DNA from: Bradyrhizobium glycinis | Lineage (GTDB): Bacteria > Pseudomonadota > Alphaproteobacteria > Rhizobiales > Xanthobacteraceae | DNA length: 64,000 nucleotides | Assembly (NCBI RefSeq): GCF_016031655.1 | Contig: NZ_JACCHQ010000003.1 | Location: 62,001-126,000 of the forward strand | Direction: 5' to 3' | In this document: piece after piece, positions 19,384-27,682 of the stretch | How positions within the stretch are numbered: position 1 is the stretch's first letter | Layout: each line of letters opens with the position of its first letter | Program-made: the position numbers and the translations under genes | The notes under the pieces: model-generated | The model's database searches: none | Seen by the model: only the letters and a program-made list of their open reading frames with translations | What the model was told of the DNA's origin: nothing

Positions 19384-20151
19384 CTACGCGCCGAGCAGCG
19401 GCTCGATGCTGCAGTCGAGCAGGCGGGGATCAATCCCCGCCTCCATGCCCGTGAATATCTCGCCCATGTAGTCGATCAGTGCATCGCTCGCCTTCACCGC
19501 GTCCTCGACGCGGCGGTTGGCCACGGCTGCAAGAATGGCGAGATGGTGATCGATCGTGCCTGACAGATCCGCCTGCCCCGGCATGAAGCGATGGTGAATG
19601 TAGCCGATGCGGCGATACAGCGTGTGCAGCGGCCGCAGCGTGTGCACCAGGAACGGCTCGCCGGCGGCCTCCAGCACCAGCGCGTCGATGCGGCGGTCGA
19701 GCTGATTGAATTCGTCGAGGGTCAGGCCGGCGCGGCGTTCGCGCAACAGGCGCTCGATGTGCAGCGCCTGATTGCGATGCGAGAGGCTGGCGCGATCGGC
19801 CGCAAGGCGGATCACGAAGCGCTCCATGTCGCGGCGCAGGCCGAGCAGCATGCGTTCGCGCGCCAGATCGATCGGCGCGATCTGCAGGCCATGACGCGGG
19901 CGGATGATGATGAGGGTGTCGGCGGAGAGACGATTGACGGCGTGATGCACCGGTGTGCGGCCGAAACCGGTGATTTGCTGCAATTCCAGCATGGTCATGA
20001 ACTGGCCGGGCTTGAGCTCGCAATGAACCAGGAGCTCTTCGATCCTTTGATAGGCCAACTCGAAGAAGTTGAGTCGGTTGCTGCGAGAACGCCGGCCTCC
20101 GCCATCATCCTCGTCTTTCACCACCTCGAGCGCGCGCTTGCGTCGTGCCAT
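19384..20151 (-). CDS. GntR-family (FCD subfamily) transcriptional regulator
   Basis: The 255-residue protein has a basic N-terminus, a winged helix-turn-helix (about 28-95: YQRIEELLVHCELKPGQFMT, LQQITGFGRTPVHHAVNRLS) and an all-helical FCD effector domain (about 105-240) with candidate metal-binding histidines in YIHHRF and DHHLAI. Such regulators repress catabolic genes until a carboxylic acid or sugar acid binds. It is divergent from the dehydratase operon; the two palindromes at 20221 and 20261 are probable operators. It probably also controls the MFS gene just downstream. Confidence 0.9.
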   Translation of the reverse strand: MARRKRALEVVKDEDDGGGRRSRSNRLNFFELAYQRIEELLVHCELKPGQFMTMLELQQITGFGRTPVHHAVNRLSADTLIIIRPRHGLQIAPIDLARERMLLGLRRDMERFVIRLAADRASLSHRNQALHIERLLRERRAGLTLDEFNQLDRRIDALVLEAAGEPFLVHTLRPLHTLYRRIGYIHHRFMPGQADLSGTIDHHLAILAAVANRRVEDAVKASDALIDYMGEIFTGMEAGIDPRLLDCSIEPLLGA

Positions 20152-20220
20152 GTCGTCCTCCCGTCAACCCGCGCTCTCGTTGCAGGATGGCGCGCCTCGT
20201 TGTGGCACCCTTAAAACATG

Positions 20221-20276
20221 TTGTGATATATTACAAGCAGGCGTAAGACGTCGGCACGACCTGCAATATGTTGCAG
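20221..20276. promoter_or_regulatory. Two palindromic operators in the GntR/dehydratase intergenic region
   Basis: TTGTGATATATTACAA at 20221-20236 is a near-perfect 16-base palindrome (one mismatched pair). CTGCAATATGTTGCAG at 20261-20276 has perfect 6-base arms. Their centres are 40 bases apart, about four helical turns, so dimers would sit on the same face. Both lie between the divergent starts at 20151 and 20329, as expected for the GntR protein encoded next door. Confidence 0.55.
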
Positions 20277-20328
20277 CGCAAAATGAGACGTGGGGCGCAA
20301 AGCGCCTTTCGATGGGAGGATACTCGCC

Positions 20329-21528
20329 GTGAAGATCACGTCGATCGAGACACTGCGCACCGAGGAATTTTCCAACGTCATCTGGGCCCGCATCCACACC
20401 GACACTGGTCTGATCGGTCTCGGCGAAACCTTCTATGGCGCTGGCGCCGTCGAAGCGCAGATCCACGACACCTTTGCCGGCCGCCTGCTCGGCCGCAATC
20501 CCCTGCACATTGAGGCGATCCATCGCGACATGCTGAACCTGCCGATGGCGCAGTCCTCCACCGGGGTCGAATACCGCGCGGCGTCAGCAATCGACATCGC
20601 GCTGTGGGATCTGTTCGGCAAGGTCTGCGGCCAGCCGGTGCACCAGATGCTCGGCGGCCTCTGCCGTGACAAGCAGCGCATCTACAACACCTGTGCCGGC
20701 ACGCAATATGTCCGCTCGACCAATATCAGCCCGGTGGCCAATTGGAATCTCGGCGCCTCCAAGGGACCCTATGAAGATCTCGACGGCTTCATGAACCATG
20801 CCGATGCGCTCGCCGAAAGCCTGCTCGAAAGCGGCATCTCCGCGATGAAGATCTGGCCCTTCGATCCGGCGGCGCAGGAGAACAAGGGCCTCTACATCAC
20901 CGCCGCACAGATGAAGCAGGCGATCGAGCCGTTCGAGAAGATTCGGAAAGCCGTCGGCGACAAGATGGAGATCATGGTCGAGCTCCACTCGCTCTGGAAT
21001 CTGCCGACCGCCAAGCAGATCGCCCGTGCGCTCGAGCCCTACAAGCCGACCTGGTACGAGGACCCGATCCGGATGAACTCGCCGCAGGCGCTGGCCGAAT
21101 ATGCCCGCTCGACCGACGTCTGGGTCTGCGCCAGCGAGACACTGGGCTCGCGCTTCCCCTACAAGGACATGCTCGACCGTGACGCCATGCATGTGGTGAT
21201 GGCCGATCTGTGCTGGACCGGCGGTCTCACCGAAGGCCGCAAGATCGCGGCAATGGCCGAGACATATCACCGGCCTTTTGCTCCTCATGATTGTATTGGC
21301 CCGATCGGCTTCATCGCGGCCATCCACATGTCGTTCAGCCAGCCCAACACCCTGATCCAGGAATCCGTGCGCGCCTTCTACAAGGGCTGGTACAATGAGC
21401 TCGTCACCACGATGCCCACCATCAAGGACGGCTACGTCTTTCCGATGGAAGGCCCGGGCCTCGGCGTCGACCTCCTGCCTGCCGTCTTCGAGCGCACCGA
21501 TCTCACCGTGCGCCGCTCCAACGTCTGA
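20329..21528 (+). CDS. Mandelate racemase/enolase-superfamily sugar-acid dehydratase
   Basis: The 399-residue protein has the capping domain (VIWARIHTDTGLIGLGETFYG, EYRAASAIDIALWDLFGK) and a TIM barrel with metal ligands in MVELHSLWN, WYEDPI and CASETLG, and a likely catalytic His in APHDCIGPIG. These fit the acid-sugar dehydratase branch. The GTG start at 20329 follows an ideal GGGAGGA 8 bases upstream. The next genes make a gluconate-5-dehydrogenase-like SDR and an L-idonate-dehydrogenase-like protein, so dehydration of gluconate or a related aldonate to a 2-keto-3-deoxy acid is proposed. Substrate is inferred from context. Confidence 0.85.
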   Translation: MKITSIETLRTEEFSNVIWARIHTDTGLIGLGETFYGAGAVEAQIHDTFAGRLLGRNPLHIEAIHRDMLNLPMAQSSTGVEYRAASAIDIALWDLFGKVCGQPVHQMLGGLCRDKQRIYNTCAGTQYVRSTNISPVANWNLGASKGPYEDLDGFMNHADALAESLLESGISAMKIWPFDPAAQENKGLYITAAQMKQAIEPFEKIRKAVGDKMEIMVELHSLWNLPTAKQIARALEPYKPTWYEDPIRMNSPQALAEYARSTDVWVCASETLGSRFPYKDMLDRDAMHVVMADLCWTGGLTEGRKIAAMAETYHRPFAPHDCIGPIGFIAAIHMSFSQPNTLIQESVRAFYKGWYNELVTTMPTIKDGYVFPMEGPGLGVDLLPAVFERTDLTVRRSNV

Positions 21529-21540
21529 GGAATTCTTGAG

Positions 21541-22308
21541 ATGAGCACTTCCCTCTTCGATCTCTCCGGCCGCACCGCGCTCGTGACCGGCTCGTCCCGC
21601 GGCCTCGGCCGCGCCATCGCCGAAGGCATGGCCAAGGCGGGCGCGAAGATCATCGTCAACGGCGTCGATCCCAAGCGCGTCGAGCAGGCTGTCGCCGAGT
21701 TTCGCGCCGCCGGGCATCCGGCCGAGGGTGCCGCGTTCAACGTGACCGACGAGCCGGCGATCGTCGCCGCCTTCGAGCGCTTCGATCGCGAAGGCCTCGC
21801 GGTCGACATCCTCGTCAACAATGCCGGCATCCAGCATCGCAAGCCGCTCGTCGAGTTCACCACCGACGAATGGCGCAAGGTGATCGAGACCAACCTCACC
21901 AGCGCCTTCGTCATCGGCCGCGAGGCGGCCAAGCGGATGATCCCGCGCAAGCACGGCAAGATCATCAATATCGGCTCGCTCGGCAGCGAGCTCGCCCGCC
22001 CCACCATCGCGCCCTACACAGCGGCCAAGGGCGGCATCAAGAACCTGACCCGTTCGATGGCGGTGGAATGGGCCCAGCACGGCATCCAGGCCAATGCGAT
22101 CGGCCCCGGTTACATGCTGACGGACATGAACGAGGCGCTGGTCAACAACGCCGATTTCAACACCTGGCTGATGGGCCGCATCCCCTCCAAGCGCTGGGGC
22201 AAGCCGGACGAGCTGGTGGGCGCCGCGATCTTCCTCGCATCCGATGCGTCAACCTACGTCAACGGGCAGATCATCTATGTCGATGGCGGCATGATCGCCG
22301 CGATGTGA
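21541..22308 (+). CDS. SDR, gluconate 5-dehydrogenase-like
   Basis: The 255-residue classical SDR has the cofactor motif TGSSRGLG at 16-23, NNAG near 87, a catalytic Ser in NIGSLGS and YTAAK. The N-terminus FDLSGRTALVTGSSRGLGRA and the C-terminal VNGQIIYVDGGM match gluconate 5-dehydrogenases, which interconvert 5-ketogluconate and gluconate with NAD(P)H. It starts 12 bases after the dehydratase stop and is followed after 27 bases by the zinc dehydrogenase, so the three form one operon. Alternative substrates such as other keto-aldonates are possible. Confidence 0.87.
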   Translation: MSTSLFDLSGRTALVTGSSRGLGRAIAEGMAKAGAKIIVNGVDPKRVEQAVAEFRAAGHPAEGAAFNVTDEPAIVAAFERFDREGLAVDILVNNAGIQHRKPLVEFTTDEWRKVIETNLTSAFVIGREAAKRMIPRKHGKIINIGSLGSELARPTIAPYTAAKGGIKNLTRSMAVEWAQHGIQANAIGPGYMLTDMNEALVNNADFNTWLMGRIPSKRWGKPDELVGAAIFLASDASTYVNGQIIYVDGGMIAAM

Positions 22309-22335
22309 CCGCAAAGACTACGAAGGAGCAAGCCC

Positions 22336-23367
22336 ATGCGCGCCGTCGTCATCCACGCCCCGAAGGACCTGCGGATCGATAATTATGCCGATCCGGCCCC
22401 CGCTCCTGGCGAAGTTCGCGTCAAGATCGCCAATGGCGGCATCTGCGGCTCCGATCTGCACTATTATCATCACGGCGGCTTCGGCGTGGTGCGGATCCAG
22501 CAGCCGATGGCGCTGGGTCACGAGATCGCCGGCGTCGTCGCCGATGTCGGTGATGGCGTCACCAGCGTCAAGCCGGGCACGCGCGTCGCGGTCAACCCGA
22601 GCAAGCCGTGCGGGGCGTGCCTGCATTGCCAGGAGGGCATGCGCAACCAGTGTCTCGACATACGCTTCCTCGGCAGTGCGATGCGCTTTCCCCATGTGCA
22701 GGGCGGCTTTCGCGAGTTCATCACGGTCGATGCCACGCAGGCCGTGCCGATCTCGGATAGGCTTTCGCTGGCGGAAGCTGCGGTCGCCGAACCGCTGGCG
22801 GTGTGCCTGCATGCCGGCAAGCAGGCCGGTCCCCTGCTCGGCAAACGCGTGCTGATCACCGGCTGCGGTCCGATCGGCGCGCTCATGATCTTGGTCTCGC
22901 GCTTCGGCGGCGCATCCGAGATCGTGGTGACGGATGTGGCCGAGGCGCCACTCGCGGTCGCCAAGAAGCTCGGCGCCACGCACGCCATCAACGTCGCGAC
23001 CAATGCCATCGCGCTCGATCCCTGGCGCGCCGGCAAGGGCGTGTTCGACACGCTGTTCGAGGCCTCCGGCAACCAGGCAGCGCTTCGCACCGCGCTCGAC
23101 GTGCTCAGGCCCGGCGCAATGCTGGTGCAGCTCGGCCTCGGCGGCGAGATGACGCTGCCGATCAACTCGATCGTCGCCAAGGAATTGCAGCTGCGCGGCA
23201 CGTTCCGCTTCGATCCCGAATTGGAGCTCGCGGTGCGCCTGATGGGCGACGGCCTGATCGACGTCAAGCCGCTGATCACGGCCACCATGCCGTTCGAGAA
23301 CGCCATCGCCGCCTTCGAGCTCGCCAGCGATCGTTCGCAATCGATGAAGGTGCAGCTGACGTTCTGA
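22336..23367 (+). CDS. Zinc-dependent alcohol dehydrogenase, L-idonate 5-dehydrogenase-like
   Basis: The 343-residue medium-chain dehydrogenase has catalytic zinc ligands Cys37 and His61-Glu62 (GHEIAG), structural zinc cysteines 92, 95, 98 and 106, and a Rossmann motif ITGCGPIGAL near 170. The DLHYYHHGGFGVVRIQQPMA segment is characteristic of L-idonate 5-dehydrogenases, which oxidise idonate to 5-ketogluconate. That product is the substrate of the preceding SDR, so specificity is supported by operon logic. GGAG before ATG 22336 supports the start. Confidence 0.88.
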   Translation: MRAVVIHAPKDLRIDNYADPAPAPGEVRVKIANGGICGSDLHYYHHGGFGVVRIQQPMALGHEIAGVVADVGDGVTSVKPGTRVAVNPSKPCGACLHCQEGMRNQCLDIRFLGSAMRFPHVQGGFREFITVDATQAVPISDRLSLAEAAVAEPLAVCLHAGKQAGPLLGKRVLITGCGPIGALMILVSRFGGASEIVVTDVAEAPLAVAKKLGATHAINVATNAIALDPWRAGKGVFDTLFEASGNQAALRTALDVLRPGAMLVQLGLGGEMTLPINSIVAKELQLRGTFRFDPELELAVRLMGDGLIDVKPLITATMPFENAIAAFELASDRSQSMKVQLTF

Positions 23368-23568
23368 GCGATGCCGTCAGGTCGCGGGGAGGCCTCGTAG
23401 GAACGGCAAGTTTGAACGGCCGCCCGAGGCCGTGTGGCTGCGGCTGTCCCGACCAACACCGGGAAAATTTCACGACGTTGCAGTGCGGCAAGTTGGGAAC
23501 GCTTCCCGCCGCTGGCGTTCTGCCCTTTAATGAGGTGCGACAAGCCCGTTCGCACCAGGTGCAAGCCG

Positions 23569-24951
23569 ATGTGGAATCGCCCGAGGTTCGATCTCAAGGT
23601 CCGTCTGACGCTGCGCGTGGCCGCGATTTCGGCCGCCTGCTTCGCCGCGATCTCCACCTATTTCCTCGTCACCGCCGATAGCGCCGCGCATGCACGCATC
23701 GACGGGATCGCCGCCATCGTGGCGAAGACGCTGGAGCTGCAGCAAGGCAAGATGCAGTGGGTGCCTAGTCCCCGCTCGGACTTTCCGGACCTCGACCCGG
23801 TGTCGGCCCATGTGATGACGCCCGGTCTCTGCCTCGGCTTCCGCAGCGCGAGCGGCGAGATGCTGCAGCGTTTCTGTAGCGGCGCGCCTGCCCCGGCCAG
23901 CCCGCCGCCACAAGCGTTTGCCGCTTTCTATCGCAGCCTGTTCGACCCCGGCCGCGAGGCGGCGCGGCCCGTCACCGTGCGTGGAACCAAGCTCGGCGAG
24001 ACCGTGGTCTCGATCGACCCGGCGGTGCAGACGGCGGAGGCCTGGCACGAGGCCGGCCGCCTGATGATCGCGCTTGCGATCGCGCTGCCGCTGCTCTGCG
24101 CGCTGGTCTATGCCGCGCTGGCCCGCGCCCTGCGCCCCACCCGCATGATCGGCAGCGGCCTCGAACGCATCGCCGCCGGCGACCTCACCACCCGGCTGCC
24201 GCCGTTCGACCTCGCCGAGCTCTCCGCCATCCGCGATGTCTTCAACCATCTCGCCGAAAGCCTCGACACGGCGCTTGCCGAGCGCAACGAGCTGACGCGG
24301 AAGCTGATCGCGCTCCAGGACGAAGAGCGCCGCCATCTCGCCCGCGAGCTGCATGACGAGTTCGGCCAGTCGCTCGCGGCAATCCGTGCGCTGGCCGCAT
24401 CCGCTCGCCAGACTGCGGCGCAGGACTGTCCCGGCCTATTGGGCGAATGCGACAGCATTGCCCGCACCGCGACCGGCATGATGGAGACGCTGCGCGGTGC
24501 GCTGTTCCGGCTGCGGCCGCCCGATGTGGACGAGCTCGGCCTGGTCGCCAGCCTCGAAGGCCTGGTCTCAGGGTGGAACGGCCGCAGTCGCGGCCAGACC
24601 CGCTTCGAGATCCGGTTCGACGGCGCTTTCGACAGCGTGCCCGCCTCCGTCAGTGCCAATCTCTATCGGATCGTGCAGGAGGCACTCACCAATGCGGCCA
24701 AGCACGCCGGCGCAACGAAGGTCAGCCTGCATCTGACGATGGCCGACAGCGAAATCGCGCTCGCGATCGAGGACGATGGCCGGCCGAACGAGGCCGCCGC
24801 CAAGTCCGGCATGGGCCTGCTCGGCATGCGCGAGCGCGTTGCAGCGCTTCGTGGCCGGCTCAGCTTTGAGACCGGCCCTCACGGCTCCGCGCTGCGCGTA
24901 TTCATTCCGCTCGCGGCTGCCGCCTCTGAGGCCCTGGAGCATGCGGCATGA
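23569..24951 (+). CDS. NarX/UhpB-type membrane histidine kinase
   Basis: The 460-residue protein has a transmembrane helix near residues 15-35, a periplasmic region of about 120 residues, a second helix near 165-190 (MIALAIALPLLCALVYAALA), a HAMP domain, and a HisKA_3 core with the phospho-acceptor His in ARELHDEFGQSLAAI. The HATPase has N-box EALTNAAKHA and GMGLLGMRER. ATG 23569 is chosen over the upstream reading from 23434, whose extra residues look non-coding. Its stop overlaps the ATG of the LuxR-type regulator by four bases, making a cognate pair. Confidence 0.92.
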   Translation: MWNRPRFDLKVRLTLRVAAISAACFAAISTYFLVTADSAAHARIDGIAAIVAKTLELQQGKMQWVPSPRSDFPDLDPVSAHVMTPGLCLGFRSASGEMLQRFCSGAPAPASPPPQAFAAFYRSLFDPGREAARPVTVRGTKLGETVVSIDPAVQTAEAWHEAGRLMIALAIALPLLCALVYAALARALRPTRMIGSGLERIAAGDLTTRLPPFDLAELSAIRDVFNHLAESLDTALAERNELTRKLIALQDEERRHLARELHDEFGQSLAAIRALAASARQTAAQDCPGLLGECDSIARTATGMMETLRGALFRLRPPDVDELGLVASLEGLVSGWNGRSRGQTRFEIRFDGAFDSVPASVSANLYRIVQEALTNAAKHAGATKVSLHLTMADSEIALAIEDDGRPNEAAAKSGMGLLGMRERVAALRGRLSFETGPHGSALRVFIPLAAAASEALEHAA

Positions 24952-25610
24952 GTGCGGCGGATGCGACCATCCTGCTGGTCGACGATCATTCCGTCGTCCG
25001 CGAGGGCTATCGCTCGGTGCTGCAGAAGCAGCCGGGCCTGCGCGTCGTCGCTGAGGCGGCCGATGGAGCGGAAGCCTATCGCCTGTACAAATCCGAGACG
25101 CCCGACCTCGTCATCATAGACCTCAGCATGCCCGGCATCGGCGGCATCGAAGCCGTCAGGCGGATCAGGCAGTGGGACAAGGCGGCGCGAATCCTCGTTT
25201 TCACCATGCACGAGAATGCCGGCTTTGCCGTGCAGGCGATCCGCGCCGGTGCAAGGGGCTACGTCACCAAGACCAGCCCGCCGGAGACCCTGGTGCGCGC
25301 GGTCAAGGATGTGCTCGCCGGCAAGATCGCCATCAGCCCCGACATCGACCACGAGCTCGCGCTGAGCCGCATCAGCGGCGAGACCTCGGCCGCCGACGTG
25401 CTGACGCCGCGCGAGTTCGAGGTGCTGCGGCTGCTGCTCGCCGAGAACACGACGGAGGAGATCGCCGAGACGCTGCATGTCAGCCCGAAGACGGTGGCGA
25501 ACCTGCATTCCCTGATCAAGGACAAGCTTGGCGTCGCCTCCGACATCGAGCTGGTCCGACTGGCGCTGCGCCAGGGCATCCTGACCGAGGTCGATCTCGG
25601 CGAAGCCTGA
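24948..25610 (+). CDS. NarL/LuxR-type response regulator
   Basis: The 220-residue protein has a receiver domain (LLVDDHSVVREGY, phospho-acceptor Asp in LVIIDLSMPG, Lys in YVTKTS) and a LuxR helix-turn-helix (LTPREFEVLRLLLAENTTEEIAETL, SPKTVANLHSLIKDKLG). ATGA overlap with the kinase gene shows translational coupling and a one-to-one pair. Targets are unknown; the nearest candidates are the aromatic genes downstream, but no site can be assigned. Confidence 0.95.
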   Translation: MSAADATILLVDDHSVVREGYRSVLQKQPGLRVVAEAADGAEAYRLYKSETPDLVIIDLSMPGIGGIEAVRRIRQWDKAARILVFTMHENAGFAVQAIRAGARGYVTKTSPPETLVRAVKDVLAGKIAISPDIDHELALSRISGETSAADVLTPREFEVLRLLLAENTTEEIAETLHVSPKTVANLHSLIKDKLGVASDIELVRLALRQGILTEVDLGEA

Positions 25611-25628
25611 TCGCGGCGTCGCCGCAGA

Positions 25629-26612
25629 TCATTCGCGCGCGACCACCGAGTCCAGCCACGCGCAATTGAGCGGCGGCACGCGCGGATCGGCGACGCGCAC
25701 GCCGCGGGCAGCCGCGTCGAGCCGCATGTCGCGCAGGCGCTTGCGCTGCTCTTCCGGCATATGCAGCCGTTCGTGACCCCACAGGGAGGGCCCATCAAAG
25801 GTCTCGTGCGGCTGCCAGGTTTCGGGATCGATGACGCGTCCGCCCCAGCCGTATTCGATGAAGAAGCCGGACGGCGTATTCACGTAGAACGAGGTCATGT
25901 GGTCATTGGTGTGCCGGCCCAGCGTGTAGGCGATGCGTCCCTCGTCCAGCTGCGCGAGGTCGTAGCCCTGCCCGACATCATCGAGGCAGCCGAGCTCGAC
26001 CATGAAGTGATGCATCGCCTTCCGCCCCGAGCCGACCATCGCAAAGGAGTGGTGGCGGCCGTTGACGTGGAAAAAATAAAGCCCGTAAGGCTTCAGCCCG
26101 AAATCGGAGACGTGAAAGCCGAGCACGTCGCGATAGAACGGCAACAGCACCTCGACATTCTCCACATTGAGCACGACATGCCCCATGCCGAGCGGCCCAG
26201 TGCGGAAGCCCGAGATCGGGCGGCCCGGCTTGAACGGCTCGCTCGCACGCTCCGGCTTGCAAAAAGCCTCCAGCCGGTTGCCGGCGGGATCGGCAAACGC
26301 GACCAGCTCGCCGACATGCCGCTCGTCAGCGAGTGCGCGCGAGCCCCTCGCCACCTTGATGCCATGGCTTTCGAGCCGTCCTGCCAACTTGTCCAGTTCG
26401 GCGGTCGAAGGAACTTCCCATCCCATCACCGCAAGGCCGGCATCGCTGCCGCCGTCGACGATCAGCCGCTGCTTGCGGTCGTCCATGCGGAAGGCCCGCA
26501 TCTTGCCGCCGCGATCGACCTGCTGCATGCCGAGCAGCCGGGTCGCCATCCGACTCCATTGGTCGAGCTGGGATGAACTGATTCCGATATAGCCGAGCGC
26601 TGCGATTTCCAT
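25629..26612 (-). CDS. Type I extradiol ring-cleavage dioxygenase (BphC-like, VOC fold)
   Basis: The 327-residue, two-domain VOC protein aligns with 2,3-dihydroxybiphenyl 1,2-dioxygenases. The iron ligands are His145 (GMGHVVLNV), His202 (HHFMVELGCLDDVG) and Glu253 (FFIEYGWGG), with second-shell His234 in GRHTND. It would open a catechol ring next to the hydroxyls (meta cleavage). It is divergent from an IclR regulator and an mhpA-like hydroxylase, so its substrate is probably a substituted catechol such as a 2,3-dihydroxyphenylpropionate analogue. Confidence 0.9.
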   Translation of the reverse strand: MEIAALGYIGISSSQLDQWSRMATRLLGMQQVDRGGKMRAFRMDDRKQRLIVDGGSDAGLAVMGWEVPSTAELDKLAGRLESHGIKVARGSRALADERHVGELVAFADPAGNRLEAFCKPERASEPFKPGRPISGFRTGPLGMGHVVLNVENVEVLLPFYRDVLGFHVSDFGLKPYGLYFFHVNGRHHSFAMVGSGRKAMHHFMVELGCLDDVGQGYDLAQLDEGRIAYTLGRHTNDHMTSFYVNTPSGFFIEYGWGGRVIDPETWQPHETFDGPSLWGHERLHMPEEQRKRLRDMRLDAAARGVRVADPRVPPLNCAWLDSVVARE

Positions 26613-26759
26613 CGAATTCCTCCCGAAGGCATCGCGGTCACCGTATCGCGGCGAGCTTGATACCGGCCGCGCGCGATCCTACGGTGGCGTTCCGCAATCG
26701 CCTCGCGTTCGCAACGACAATAAGCGCGCCGGGATGTGCCACAAGAGAGGAAATACCAA

Positions 26760-27551
26760 GTGTCCAAGGAGCGGACGCGGAACGGCCAGCCGCGGCAGTC
26801 TGAGGGCGTCCGCGCCTTCAAGCGCGGGCTCGACGTGCTGCACGAGGTCAATCGCTCCGGCGGCATCCGCGCCGGCGACGTCGCCCGCGCGCTCGACCTG
26901 CCCCGACCCACCGTGTATCGCCTCCTCGAAACCCTGGAGGAGCTCGGCTATATCGCCCGCAGCGCCAGCGACGACCGATTTCGGGTCACCCGGCGCGCCC
27001 TGAGCCTCGGCGACGGCTATGATCCCGGCGTGGTGATCTGCCAGGCGGCGGCGCCTTATCTCGCCGATCTCAGCAAGAAACTGGTCTGGCCGGTCGATCT
27101 CTCGACGTACGAGAACGCGGCGATGGTGGTGCAGGAGACCACGCACTCTCGCAGCCCGCTCTCGATTGACCGCGGCATGATCGGCAAGCGCCTGCCGATG
27201 CTGCGCACGTCTGCGGGCCGCGCCTACCTCGCCGCCTGCCCTGCGCGCGAACGCGATCTCATCATCAATCATCTCCGTCGCATCGATGAGGTCGACGACC
27301 GCCCCTTCCTCGACCAGGGCCGGCTCGACCGCATGATCGCCGAGACCGCTGCGCGAGGCTATGCCATACGAAGCGAGGGCGAATACAATCCCAAGACGGC
27401 TTCAATTGCCGTGCCCATTGTTCGCAACGGGATCGTGTTTGGCTGCATATCCATCATCTGGATTCGCTCGGCACTGGGGATCGACGAGGCGATTGCGCAG
27501 TTTGCAGTGCGGCTCCAGGAGACCGCCTCAGCCATCCCGGTCGAGGTGTAA
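26760..27551 (+). CDS. IclR-family regulator of the aromatic locus (MhpR-like)
   Basis: The 263-residue protein has an N-terminal winged helix-turn-helix (VRAFKRGLDVLHEVNRSGG, VARALDLPRPTVYRLLETLEEL) and an IclR effector domain (about 90-260). GTG 26760 is preferred because AGAGAGGA lies 9 bases upstream; an earlier GTG at 26736 has no such site. Gene order, with an mhpA-like hydroxylase downstream and a divergent dioxygenase, mirrors MhpR control of phenylpropionate catabolism. The inducer is inferred from context only. Confidence 0.9.
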   Translation: MSKERTRNGQPRQSEGVRAFKRGLDVLHEVNRSGGIRAGDVARALDLPRPTVYRLLETLEELGYIARSASDDRFRVTRRALSLGDGYDPGVVICQAAAPYLADLSKKLVWPVDLSTYENAAMVVQETTHSRSPLSIDRGMIGKRLPMLRTSAGRAYLAACPARERDLIINHLRRIDEVDDRPFLDQGRLDRMIAETAARGYAIRSEGEYNPKTASIAVPIVRNGIVFGCISIIWIRSALGIDEAIAQFAVRLQETASAIPVEV

Positions 27552-27571
27552 CGCGCTCACGTCCGCACGCC

Positions 27572-27600
27572 GTCATGCCCGGGCTTGTCCCGCCCATGAC
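27572..27600. repeat. Short GTCATGCCCGGGC palindrome
   Basis: GTCATGCCCGGGC and a CCCATGAC end form a small inverted repeat between the IclR stop and mhpA. It resembles the GTCATTCCGGG-arm repeats at 44051 and 60258 but is shorter. GC-rich hairpins continue to about 27660 (GCCGGCGTTGAAGCGCCGGC). Confidence 0.5.
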
Positions 27601-27682
27601 GAGCGGCGGAAAGCCGTCCGCTGGGCGGACACTTGCCACGCCGGCGTTGAAGCGCCGGCCTTGCTTGGGGAAGAGATACCTC

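Noticed and set aside
20584..22080. A 498-codon minus-strand frame across the dehydratase and SDR genes
   Set aside because: It covers parts of two genes with intact catalytic motifs and has no domain of its own.
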